DNA of 52,519 nt, taken from NCBI GenBank assembly GCA_020199995.1, contig JAIVJM010000023.1, positions 1 to 52,519 of the forward strand, read 5' to 3'. Under the pieces are notes generated by a model. The model had not been told where the DNA came from. It did not search any database and saw nothing but the letters and a program-made list of their open reading frames with translations. A program made the translations under genes and the position numbers. The stretch comes from Acidobacteriota bacterium. Its GTDB lineage: Bacteria; Acidobacteriota; Blastocatellia; Pyrinomonadales; Pyrinomonadaceae. Below are positions 1 through 7,554 of this stretch, in pieces (position 1 is the first letter of the stretch; each line of letters starts with the position of its first letter).

Positions 1-2
1 TC

Positions 3-3000
3 TCAGAGATCGAACGTCAGGTCGGGAGTTTGCGCCGTCAGGCGGCCAAGGCCCGGCGCTACCAGCAGTCCCGCGAAGAGCTGCGCGAGCTTTTGCGCCA
101 TGTCTACGCCGCCGACGAGCGTGCACTGACCTCGAACCTCGACAGTTTGCGCGTGGGGCTCAACGCCGCGAACGTCGAAGTCGAACGGCTCGCCGAAGAG
201 CTCGACCTGCGCGAGGAGGAGGCGAGGCAGGCGACGACCGAGGCACGCGCGCGCGAAGAGGAGCTGGCGGAAGTGCGTGCAGCCGTCTCGGAGTCGGCCC
301 TCGTGCGCGACCGCCGCGAGCGCGAGCGCACGTATCAGGAGGAGCAGATCGCGGCGCTGGAGAATCGCCTCGCGGAAGTCCGCCGCGAGATGGAGACGGT
401 CGGCGCGCGTCTCTCGTCCGTCATGGGCGAGAGCGAATCGCTCGTCCTGACGGACGTGCAGATGCGCGAGGAGAGCGAGCAGAGCGCGCGCGGGCTCGAA
501 GAGGCCGAGAATTCTTACGCGCGCCGCGTCGCCGGAGTGCTCGAAGCCGAGGGGGCGATTGAGCGCGCGCGCGGCGAGCTTTTGACGCACACGGGCGTCT
601 CCGAGCGGCTGCTGGAGATCGGGCGGCAACTCGAAGCGGCGCTTGAAAAGCTCGCGCTTCAGGCCGAGGGGCTCGAGCGCGAGGGCGAGCGCGCCGCCGC
701 CGTCCACGCGCAGGCTGAAAGCGACGCCGCCCGGCTTCAGGGCGAGATCAAAACGGCGCGCGCGCGCATTGACGCACTGCTCGCCGAGCGCGAGCAGCGC
801 ACGGGCGAATTGACCGTGGCCCGAGCCGACGTCAACGCGACCGCCGCCGAGCACGCGCGGACGCGTGACGAGGCCGCGCGCGTCCGCCACCGCCTCGACA
901 CGCTCGCCGAGATAGATTCGCAACGCTCGCTCTACTCGCAGGCCGTCCAGCGCATCTTCACGCCCGAGCCCGCGGACGCCGCGCGTGATTTTCACACCAT
1001 CGGGACGCTCGCGGACGTCTTGCGCGTCGAGCCGCACTGGGAGCGCACGGTCGAGAGCGTGCTGGGGCCATACCTCCAATCGGTCATTGTCCCGACGCCG
1101 GACGACGCCGTGCGCGCCGCCGCGTGGCTCCACGCGACGGGCGCGGGCCGCGCCAACTTTCTCGTCGCCGGTCTTCACGGCGGCGCGGAAACGACGGACG
1201 CGGACGACGACTTTTTTCAGGGCACGACGCTCGCCGATTACCGCGAGGCCGACCTGAGAGTCGCGAACCTGCTTGGCGCGCCGCGCGAGATCGGGGCCGT
1301 CCTGCGCCGCACGCTCGCGCGAGAGATGGGCGCGCGCGTCACCGAGAGCCTCGACGAAGCGATGCTCGCCACGCTCCCCACCGGCGAGATGTGCGTGACG
1401 AAAGCTGGCGAGTGGGTCATCGGCGGACAGTTCCTCTCGGCCGGGGGGCCGCGCGTGTCCGAAGATGGCGCGGGTCTGCTGGCCTTCAAGCGCGAGATGC
1501 GCGAGCTGGAAGCACGGATGGTGGGGCTCGAAGCCGACCTCGTCTTCGCCGATGAGGCGGCGGCGCGCGCTCGTGCGCGGCTCGTCGAACTCGAAGACGC
1601 CTTCGTGCTCCTCAACGATGCCATCGGGCGCGAGGAGCGCGAGCACATCGCGCGCGAGGTCAACGCCGCACAGCTCCAGCAGGAGATCGAGCGCGCCGAG
1701 CGACACATGCGCGTCGTCGCCGACGACGCGGCGCGTCTCGCTGCCGAAGAGCAGGAGCTGCGCGAGCGCCGCGCCCTCCAGCTCGCCGAGGCCGGGGCCG
1801 TCGAGGCGGCGCGCGCCGCCGCCGCGCAGTCGGTCGCGGAGGCTTCGGAGTCTCTCGCCGAAGCGCGCCGCGCCGCCGAGGCCGAGAGCGAACATCTGGG
1901 CCGCCAGCGCGCGGTCGCCGCCACCGCCGCCGAGCGCCGCCGGGCGACAGCCGCCGAGCTGCGCCGGATGGAGGGCGAGACGGGCGAGTTGCGCGAGCGG
2001 CTCGAACGGCACGAAGGGGAACTGGCCGCGACGGGCCAGCGCCTCGAAGTTTTGCGCCGCTCGCTCGCCGAGCTGAGCGAGGGTTCCGGACAGGTCGAGA
2101 ATGAACGCCTCGCGCTCGAAAGCAGGGTCGAGGAGGCTTCGGCCCGTCTCGCCACCTCGCGCGTCAACGCGGACTCTTTGTCAGCGGACGTCACCGAGCT
2201 GCACCAGAAGGCCGCCGAGGCGCGTGACTCGCGCGCGGCGCTCGAAGTGCGCAGGGCCGAGACCGCGGCGCGCCTCAACTACGTGCGCGAGTCGTGCCTG
2301 AGCGAGCTCAACCAGCCGCTCGAAGAGCTGGCCGCCGCCTTCCCAACGGAAGAGGGCTTCGACCTCGAAGCCTCGCGCGCGCGCCTCGAAGAGCTGCGCG
2401 CACGCATCGAAGGCTTCGGCGCGGTCAACATGATGGCGCTCGAAGAGCTGGCCGAGAACGAGGAGCGGCTCGCGTTCCTCACGACGCAGCGGCAGGACAT
2501 CACCGACGGCATCTTCGCGACCGAAGAAGCCCTGCGCGAGATCAAGCGCCGCTCGCGCGACCGCTTCCGCCACGCCTTCGAGGAGGTCAACCGCAACTTC
2601 GGTCAGTTCTTCGTCGAACTCTTCGGCGGCGGGCGCGGCGAGATGAGCCTGCTCGACTCGGACGACGTGCTGGAGTCAGGGATAGACATCATCGCGCAGC
2701 CGCCGGGCAAGCGCCTGCAAAACGTCCTCCTGCTCTCGGGCGGCGAGAAGGCGATGGCGGCGCTCTCGCTCGTGCTCGCAATCTTCAAGTACCGCCCCTC
2801 CCCCTTCTGCCTCCTCGACGAGGTGGACGCGCCGCTCGACGAGGCGAACGTCGGTCGCTTCACGAACAAGATCATCGAGATGAGCGCCGACACGCAGTTC
2901 CTCGTCGTCACGCACAACAAGCGGACGATGGAGTCGGCGCGCGCGCTCTACGGCGTGACGATGGAAGAGGTCGGCATCTCCAAGCTGGTCTCGGTCAGGT

Positions 3001-3008
3001 TCGAGTGA
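3..3008 (+). CDS. smc: Chromosome segregation ATPase SMC, C-terminal 1001 residues (5' end outside window)
   Basis: SMC dimers organise and segregate the chromosome with ScpA and ScpB, using an ABC-type ATPase head, a long coiled coil and a hinge. The reading frame is open from the first bases, so the N-terminal head half with Walker A lies upstream of the window. The visible part starts in the first coiled coil (RRQAAKARRY, typical of SMC). A hinge-like region lies around visible residues 310-480 (ESVLGPYLQSVIVP). A second long Glu/Ala/Arg-rich coiled coil follows, then the C-terminal head: signature LSGGEKAMAALSL, Walker B FCLLDEVDAPLDEANV and H-loop VVTHNKRTM. All ATPase motifs expected in this half are intact. 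The stop overlaps the GTG of the next gene by 4 nt, so the two are probably co-transcribed. I am nearly certain of the family. Confidence 0.97.
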   Translation, partial: SEIERQVGSLRRQAAKARRYQQSREELRELLRHVYAADERALTSNLDSLRVGLNAANVEVERLAEELDLREEEARQATTEARAREEELAEVRAAVSESALVRDRRERERTYQEEQIAALENRLAEVRREMETVGARLSSVMGESESLVLTDVQMREESEQSARGLEEAENSYARRVAGVLEAEGAIERARGELLTHTGVSERLLEIGRQLEAALEKLALQAEGLEREGERAAAVHAQAESDAARLQGEIKTARARIDALLAEREQRTGELTVARADVNATAAEHARTRDEAARVRHRLDTLAEIDSQRSLYSQAVQRIFTPEPADAARDFHTIGTLADVLRVEPHWERTVESVLGPYLQSVIVPTPDDAVRAAAWLHATGAGRANFLVAGLHGGAETTDADDDFFQGTTLADYREADLRVANLLGAPREIGAVLRRTLAREMGARVTESLDEAMLATLPTGEMCVTKAGEWVIGGQFLSAGGPRVSEDGAGLLAFKREMRELEARMVGLEADLVFADEAAARARARLVELEDAFVLLNDAIGREEREHIAREVNAAQLQQEIERAERHMRVVADDAARLAAEEQELRERRALQLAEAGAVEAARAAAAQSVAEASESLAEARRAAEAESEHLGRQRAVAATAAERRRATAAELRRMEGETGELRERLERHEGELAATGQRLEVLRRSLAELSEGSGQVENERLALESRVEEASARLATSRVNADSLSADVTELHQKAAEARDSRAALEVRRAETAARLNYVRESCLSELNQPLEELAAAFPTEEGFDLEASRARLEELRARIEGFGAVNMMALEELAENEERLAFLTTQRQDITDGIFATEEALREIKRRSRDRFRHAFEEVNRNFGQFFVELFGGGRGEMSLLDSDDVLESGIDIIAQPPGKRLQNVLLLSGGEKAMAALSLVLAIFKYRPSPFCLLDEVDAPLDEANVGRFTNKIIEMSADTQFLVVTHNKRTMESARALYGVTMEEVGISKLVSVRFE

Positions 3009-3626
3009 GCTTACAAAAAAGATTTCTGACGTGTGTCGCGTTAGCCGCGCTCGCCTCGACGGGCGCGGCTCTTTGCGCCGCGGCGCAGAGTAAGAGAACG
3101 CAGAGGCCCGCGGCAGCTGGGCAGAGCGCGCCGCAGAAGACCACACAGAGGCCCGCCGAGCAGCCGAGCGCGCCGAAGAAGGCGACGGCGAGGCCGGATG
3201 AGATTGACGCTCAGAAAGCGACTTCGACCGCGAAGCCGACCCCGACGCCGAAGGAAGACCCGCACGCCGCGCGCTACATCTACGAGTTCGAGCAGCCGGA
3301 CTTCTTCGTCTACTTCACTCACATCGAGCACGACGCCGAGGGCCGGGGCCACATCCGCTTCGAGCGCCGCTCGGACGTCGAACAGATCACCGAGCCCTTC
3401 CAGCTCTCGCCCGCCGCGCTCGGACGCGTCGCGGCGCGCTGGGAGGCCTTGAAGTTCCTCGACTCGACGGCGAACTATCAGGGCGAGCGGATTTACCCGA
3501 GTTACGGCAAGTCGCGTCTCCGGATGAAGCAGGCGGGCCGCGAGCGCATCCGACGAACGCGTCCCGCTCGTCGGTCGCAACCAAGCCGTCCGCGTCCTGA
3601 AAAAGTTGGAGAAGTCAGAAAAGTAA
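3005..3626 (+). pseudogene. Secreted protein of unknown function with an out-of-frame internal deletion
   Basis: The GTG start overlaps the smc stop (GTGA), and a signal peptide (hydrophobic residues about 7-25, possible cleavage after CAAA) leads a Pro/Lys/Thr-rich linker. A well-formed domain follows (ARYIYEFEQPDFFVYFTHIE, then RFERRSDVEQITEPFQLSP) up to RMKQAGRERI near 3550. There the frame stops looking like protein. The +1 frame immediately gives a natural C-terminus, DERVPLVGRNQAVRVLKK, ending in TAA at 3624-3626. I infer that a middle block was lost or a frameshift occurred at about 3546-3553. The in-frame reading instead runs Arg-rich to 3841 over the next gene. The function is not known. 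This may be an assembly fault and not a true pseudogene. Confidence 0.6.
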
Positions 3627-3685
3627 GGGCGGGGTTAGCTCGCTTGTATCGCCGCCGTCCGTTCTCGTGCGACGGGGACGGGCGG

Positions 3686-3808
3686 CTATTTCTTTTTCTC
3701 TTTGCGCCACGTGCGGACGAAAATGACGACCGCCGTGATGCCGAAGAGGAGCAGCACCGCCATCAGCGCCAGCACGAAAATCAGCTCTCTCGAAGCTCCG
3801 TCGCTCAT
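3686..3808 (-). CDS. Small 40-residue single-pass membrane protein
   Basis: The ORF starts MSDGASRELIF, has one strongly hydrophobic helix (about residues 9-31, LALMAVLLLFGITAVVIFV), and ends in a basic tail TWRKEKKK followed by TAG. This is the positive-inside layout of a genuine one-pass protein with its C-terminus in the cytoplasm. It lies 39 nt downstream of the CorC-type gene on the same strand, so it may be co-transcribed with it. No family was recognised. The hydrophobic pattern and basic stop-transfer end make it more than a chance ORF, but there is no homology evidence. Confidence 0.5.
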   Translation of the reverse strand: MSDGASRELIFVLALMAVLLLFGITAVVIFVRTWRKEKKK

Positions 3809-3847
3809 GCTTGGTTTAACTCCCCGTCTTGCGATAAGTGAAGCTCG

Positions 3848-5182
3848 TCAGGCCGCCTGCTCCTCGGGCGCGGCGGTCGGGGCAGGCGCGGGCTGGTAGC
3901 GGATACGCCGGATGCGCCGGCGCTCGACCTGCTCGACGAGGAAGTGCGCGCCCTCGTGCTCCACGTCTTCGCCGGGGCGGAGGATACGGCCCGCCTTGGC
4001 GAGGAGGAATCCGGCCATCGTCGTATAGCCCGCCTCTTCCGGCAGCTTGAGGTCGAAGCGGCGGTTGGCGTCGCGCACGGCGAGCATGCCGTCGAGCAGG
4101 TATGTGCCGTTCGGCTCTTCGATGATCTGCGCGCGCACCTCCTCGTCGTACTCGTCGTTGATCTCGCCGACGATCTCTTCCAGAAGGTCTTCGAGCGTGA
4201 CGATGCCTTCGAGTCCGCCATGCTCGTCCACGACGCAGGCGATGTGCGTCTTGGCCGACTGCATCTGCGCGAGCACCGCGCCGAGCTTGGCCGTCGCCGG
4301 GATGAAAAGCGGCGGGTGCAGAGACTTTTCCATATCGAACCCGACGGGATTGGTCGAGCGCAGGCACGGCATCAGGTCTTTCATAAAGAGAACGCCGACG
4401 ATGTCGTCGAGCCGCTCGCGGTAGACGGGCAGGCGCGAGTAGCCGTGCTCGCAGAAGGCGGCCTCGGCCTCTTCGAGCGTCGCCGTCACGGGTAGCGCCA
4501 TGACCGCCGTGCGCGGAATCATCGCCTCGCGGACTTCGGCGTCGGCGAAGTCGAAGACACGGTTGATGAGTTCCTGCTCCGCGGGGTCGATGTGCCCGCC
4601 CTTGCGCGACATCTCGATGACCTGACGAAGCTCCTCCTGCGTGTAGATCGAGGCGTGCTCGCTCGACGCGTGGAGCCCGAAGAGCCGCACCACGCGCGCG
4701 CTCGCCCAGTCGAGGGCGTAGACCAGAGGCTTCCCGATGGTGAAGAAAATCCGCATCGGCAGCGCCGAGGCGAGCGCCACTTTTTCGGCACGTTCAAGCC
4801 CCAAAAGCTTCGGGGCCTGCTCGCCGATGACGATGTGCAGCGAGGTGATGACGGCGAAGGAGATGACGAAGGAGATGATGTGCACCCACTTCTCAGAGAC
4901 GCCCGCGCGCGCGAACGGGCCTTCGAGCAGGTGTGCGACCACCGGCTCGCCGAGATAGCCGAGCCCGAGCGAGGCGAGCGTGATGCCGAGCTGCGCGGCG
5001 GAGAGGTACGCGTTGAGGTTGCCGAGCAAGGCCATGAGGCGCTTGGCGCGGCGGTCGCCGCCCTCGGCCAGCGTCTCGATGCGCGAGCGGCGGACTCCGA
5101 CGAAGGCGAATTCAGCCGCCACGAAAAAGCCGTTGGCGAGAACCAGCAGCAGCACGGACATGAGTTCGAGGAAAATAATCAT
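3848..5182 (-). CDS. CNNM/CorC-type (HlyC/CorC, UPF0053) membrane protein with CBS pair
   Basis: A 444-residue protein with the order usual for the family. An N-terminal DUF21/CNNM membrane domain (about residues 1-190; LVLANGFFVAAEFAFVGVRRSR and NLNAYLSAAQLGITLASLGLG are typical) precedes a tandem CBS pair (about 205-340; MIPRTAVMALP and HIACVVDEHGGLEGIVTLED). A C-terminal CorC/HlyC domain follows (about 350-430). Family members act in divalent cation, chiefly Mg, export or resistance; haemolysis is a historical label. The CBS pair probably senses adenine nucleotides. The length is normal and no lesion is seen. The start is the first Met of the membrane domain. Confidence 0.92.
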   Translation of the reverse strand: MIIFLELMSVLLLVLANGFFVAAEFAFVGVRRSRIETLAEGGDRRAKRLMALLGNLNAYLSAAQLGITLASLGLGYLGEPVVAHLLEGPFARAGVSEKWVHIISFVISFAVITSLHIVIGEQAPKLLGLERAEKVALASALPMRIFFTIGKPLVYALDWASARVVRLFGLHASSEHASIYTQEELRQVIEMSRKGGHIDPAEQELINRVFDFADAEVREAMIPRTAVMALPVTATLEEAEAAFCEHGYSRLPVYRERLDDIVGVLFMKDLMPCLRSTNPVGFDMEKSLHPPLFIPATAKLGAVLAQMQSAKTHIACVVDEHGGLEGIVTLEDLLEEIVGEINDEYDEEVRAQIIEEPNGTYLLDGMLAVRDANRRFDLKLPEEAGYTTMAGFLLAKAGRILRPGEDVEHEGAHFLVEQVERRRIRRIRYQPAPAPTAAPEEQAA

Positions 5183-5241
5183 CTTGCGCGAATAAGGTTT
5201 GGAAGCATCATGCCTGTTCAGCCGCCCGAGTTCAAGCCCCT

Positions 5242-6363
5242 TCAGCCGGCGACGCCCCCGGCGAGCAGGCGGCAGAATTCCACGATGCGGTTCTCCGCCC
5301 AGAAGCGGTCTTCGCCGCCCGACGCGGCGTCCGCGATGAAAGCGACATGGCCGCCGCGCGGCGGCATGACGAGCAGCACTTCGGGGTTTCCGGCGAGCGA
5401 GGGGTCGAGGAACGAAGAGGCGGGGATGATCGGGTCGTCCCCGGCGTGGAGGATAAGAGTGGGGATACGGATGCGCGCGACGAGGGGGAGCGCGCTGCTT
5501 TGCGCGTAGTATTCGGCGGCGTCGCGAAAGCCCCCGTGGGGGGCAGTATAGCGTTCGTCGAACTCTCGCACGGTGCGGACGCGGCGCACGTCCCGCGCGT
5601 CGTAGAGGAGCGGGTGCCGCCTCTGTTTGCGCCGGATGCGCCGGCGGAGGCTGCGCATGAAGCTCGACATGTAGATGCGGTTCTCGCGCCGCTCGATCTG
5701 GTCGGCGCAGGCGCTCAGGTCGAGCGAGGGCGAGACGGCGCAGACGCCCGCGAGCGAGTACGGCGGATGGTCGCCGTACTCGCCCGCGAGCTTGAGGGCC
5801 ATGTTGCCGCCCATCGAAAAGCCGACCACGAAAATCGTGCGGAGCCCATCGCCTGCGGCCAGCTCTTCGACCACGTGGCGGATGTCGCCGCTCATCCCGC
5901 TGTGGTAGAGCGTTTCGGTGAGGTGTTCGGTGTCGCCGCAGTTGCGCATGTTGACGCCCACGGCGTTGAACCCCGCGGCGAAAGCCTTGCGCGCCGTGCC
6001 GCGCATGTAGTGCGAGCGGCTGGAGCCTTCGAGCCCGTGGACGAGGACAAGGGTCGGGGCCGCGCGGCGCTCAGTCTGCCAGCGGCAGTGCGCGAGCAGG
6101 CTCGACCCCGTCGCGACCTCGAAGGTGCGCGCCTCGTAGCCGCGTATCTCGTCGTTCAGGCGCGTGTTGGTCTTGCCCTTGAGCCCCGCGACGAGCGTCT
6201 GCGCGTGGCCGCCGCGTGCCAGCCGGTGCGGGACGAAAGGCTTCGTGCGGAAGACGCGCGCGATTTCCGCGAGGCGCGGGCTTAGTGCCTGCATCGGAAC
6301 CTGCGCGGCGGCGCTGGCAGTCTCTGTGTTCCCCGTCCAACCACTGTCCTTGATCGTTTCCAT
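5242..6363 (-). CDS. YheT-type alpha/beta hydrolase
   Basis: A 373-residue cytosolic alpha/beta-hydrolase of the YheT/EMB8 group. Visible marks are the N-terminal GGHAQT motif (residues 51-56), the oxyanion strand LVLVHGLEGSS (106-115), NMRNCGDTE (138-146), the nucleophile elbow GFSMGGN with Ser183, the acid in LHAGDDPIIP and the catalytic His in PRGGHVAF. All three triad residues are present. Physiological substrates of this group are poorly known; esterase or lipase activity is the usual assumption. The Met at residue 24 is an alternative start, because residues 1-23 look unlike the family. A 59-nt gap separates it from the downstream CorC-type gene on the same strand. Confidence 0.9.
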   Translation of the reverse strand: METIKDSGWTGNTETASAAAQVPMQALSPRLAEIARVFRTKPFVPHRLARGGHAQTLVAGLKGKTNTRLNDEIRGYEARTFEVATGSSLLAHCRWQTERRAAPTLVLVHGLEGSSRSHYMRGTARKAFAAGFNAVGVNMRNCGDTEHLTETLYHSGMSGDIRHVVEELAAGDGLRTIFVVGFSMGGNMALKLAGEYGDHPPYSLAGVCAVSPSLDLSACADQIERRENRIYMSSFMRSLRRRIRRKQRRHPLLYDARDVRRVRTVREFDERYTAPHGGFRDAAEYYAQSSALPLVARIRIPTLILHAGDDPIIPASSFLDPSLAGNPEVLLVMPPRGGHVAFIADAASGGEDRFWAENRIVEFCRLLAGGVAG

Positions 6364-6480
6364 CGGCGTCGTCGCGTCAGTTCAGATTTACGTCTGCGCC
6401 GACGATTATAAAGGAAGACCGACGAAGGATGGAATAGACCCCGAGCCGCAAGCCCGACCGTGAGGGAGGGCGTCCGCAAC

Positions 6481-6580
6481 AGTGAGCAGTGAGCAGTCAA
6501 GACCGGTTAGCCGTCTTGACTGCTTACTGCTCACTGCTTACTGCTCACTGCTCATTGCTCACTGCTTACTGCTCACTCTT
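6481..6580. repeat. Heptamer hairpin element (AGTGAGC / GCTCACT words)
   Basis: The left arm carries tandem AGTGAGC words and runs into CAGTCAAGAC. After a short loop the complement GTCTTGACTG begins a longer right arm of 7-nt words (ACTGCTT, ACTGCTC). It sits between the divergent start of the hydrolase gene and the end of a small Pro-rich gene. The rest of 6364-6608 holds no gene I can support. Confidence 0.8.
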
Positions 6581-6608
6581 CGCCCCCCGCTCACGGTCTG
6601 GTTAGCTC

Positions 6609-6830
6609 TTACGCGATGCGAGGCGGCTCTAATGGCGTCGGGTCTCCGGCGGGCATGGGGGTGTCGTCGGGCTCGGTGATGGGGGCGCGCGGGCTCGGGT
6701 CGGCGTCGGGCGGGAGCGGCAGCGGCTCTGGCTGAGTCGGGTCGGGCCGAAGCGGGTCGTTGGGTTGTGTCGGTGGAATGTCGGGCTGGTCGCCGGGCTG
6801 CGGCGGCTCCGTGTTCGGGTTGCGGCTCAT
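6609..6830 (-). CDS. Small proline/aspartate-rich protein (73 aa)
   Basis: The product starts MSRNPNTEPPQPGDQPDIPP and consists almost wholly of Pro, Asp, Glu and Thr in PxxP-like spacing, with no hydrophobic core. It is therefore predicted to be disordered and acidic. A good GAGGAG ribosome binding site lies about 10 nt before the ATG, which supports real translation. Comparable short Pro-rich proteins occur in many bacterial genomes without known function. I assign none. Confidence 0.6.
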   Translation of the reverse strand: MSRNPNTEPPQPGDQPDIPPTQPNDPLRPDPTQPEPLPLPPDADPSPRAPITEPDDTPMPAGDPTPLEPPRIA

Positions 6831-7036
6831 CCTCTTTTTCTCCTCAAAAAAGTCTTAGCGAAATGCCAAGACTCTAGCATGAATCGGCAATGCGCCACAC
6901 GGCCGGGCGCCGCCGCGTCCGCAAAATCCCGACGCGGCGGCGCGGCACGTGGATTGAAGATGAAGCGAGGGTGGAAGCGTCGGAGTTTAGAAGGGCGCAC
7001 AAGGCAAGTTCGCAAGTTTGAAGAGAGGAGCAGGGC

Positions 7037-7435
7037 ATGACTAACACTATCGTCGTCACTTACCTCGCTTACCTCTGCCTCAGCATCGCGCTGACGGTGT
7101 GGGTCGCGCAAACGTTATTCAAGAACGGTCGGGTCTTCCTCGTGGAAGTCTTTCACGGCAACGAGTCGGTGGCAGATTCGGTGAACCACCTGCTGGTGGT
7201 CGGCTTCTACCTCATCAACTTCGGTTACGTCACGCTGGCGCTCAAGATCGGCTACGAAGTGGAGAGCGCGCGGGCCGGGATCGAGGCGCTTTCGTGGAAG
7301 ATCGGATTGGTGCTGCTCGTGCTGGGGGCGATGCACTTCTTCAACCTCCTCGTCTTCAGCCGCATCCGGCATCGGTCGAACTTCCGCGCCGAGCCGAGGC
7401 CGGAGGCGTACAGGGGCTTCAGCGAAGGGGCGTGA
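7037..7435 (+). CDS. Small integral membrane protein (132 aa)
   Basis: Three hydrophobic segments are visible: residues about 4-26 (VVTYLAYLCLSIALTVWVA), about 50-70 (HLLVVGFYLINFGYVTLAL) and about 85-108 (WKIGLVLLVLGAMHFFNLLVF). A basic tail follows. The start ATG is preceded by AGAGAGGAGCAGGGC, a good ribosome binding site. It is convergent with the helicase gene, with a terminator hairpin between. I did not recognise a named family. Confidence 0.75.
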   Translation: MTNTIVVTYLAYLCLSIALTVWVAQTLFKNGRVFLVEVFHGNESVADSVNHLLVVGFYLINFGYVTLALKIGYEVESARAGIEALSWKIGLVLLVLGAMHFFNLLVFSRIRHRSNFRAEPRPEAYRGFSEGA

Positions 7436-7455
7436 CTGAGGGGCACAGCCGGAAA

Positions 7456-7519
7456 AAAGGGCGAGAGATACCTGGAGCGCGGCGGGGGCGGGGCCCCCGG
7501 CTCTTATCTCTCGCCCTTT
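7456..7519. terminator. Bidirectional terminator-like hairpin
   Basis: A perfect 15-nt inverted repeat (AAAGGGCGAGAGATA at 7456-7470, complement at 7505-7519) encloses a G/C-rich loop. It lies between the convergent membrane-protein and RecQ genes, where a shared terminator is expected. Confidence 0.7.
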
Positions 7520-7554
7520 CAGGGCTCAGGCAACATACTCCGCAAAACAGCTTC

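Noticed and set aside
3-2012. 669-codon ORF on the minus strand under smc
   Set aside because: It is the complement of an intact SMC coding frame. Its text is Arg/Leu/Ala-biased with no family motif, as expected for a high-GC shadow frame.
6481-6580. CRISPR-like array
   Set aside because: The repeats are 7-nt tandem words without spacers, and they form a hairpin. No cas gene is present.
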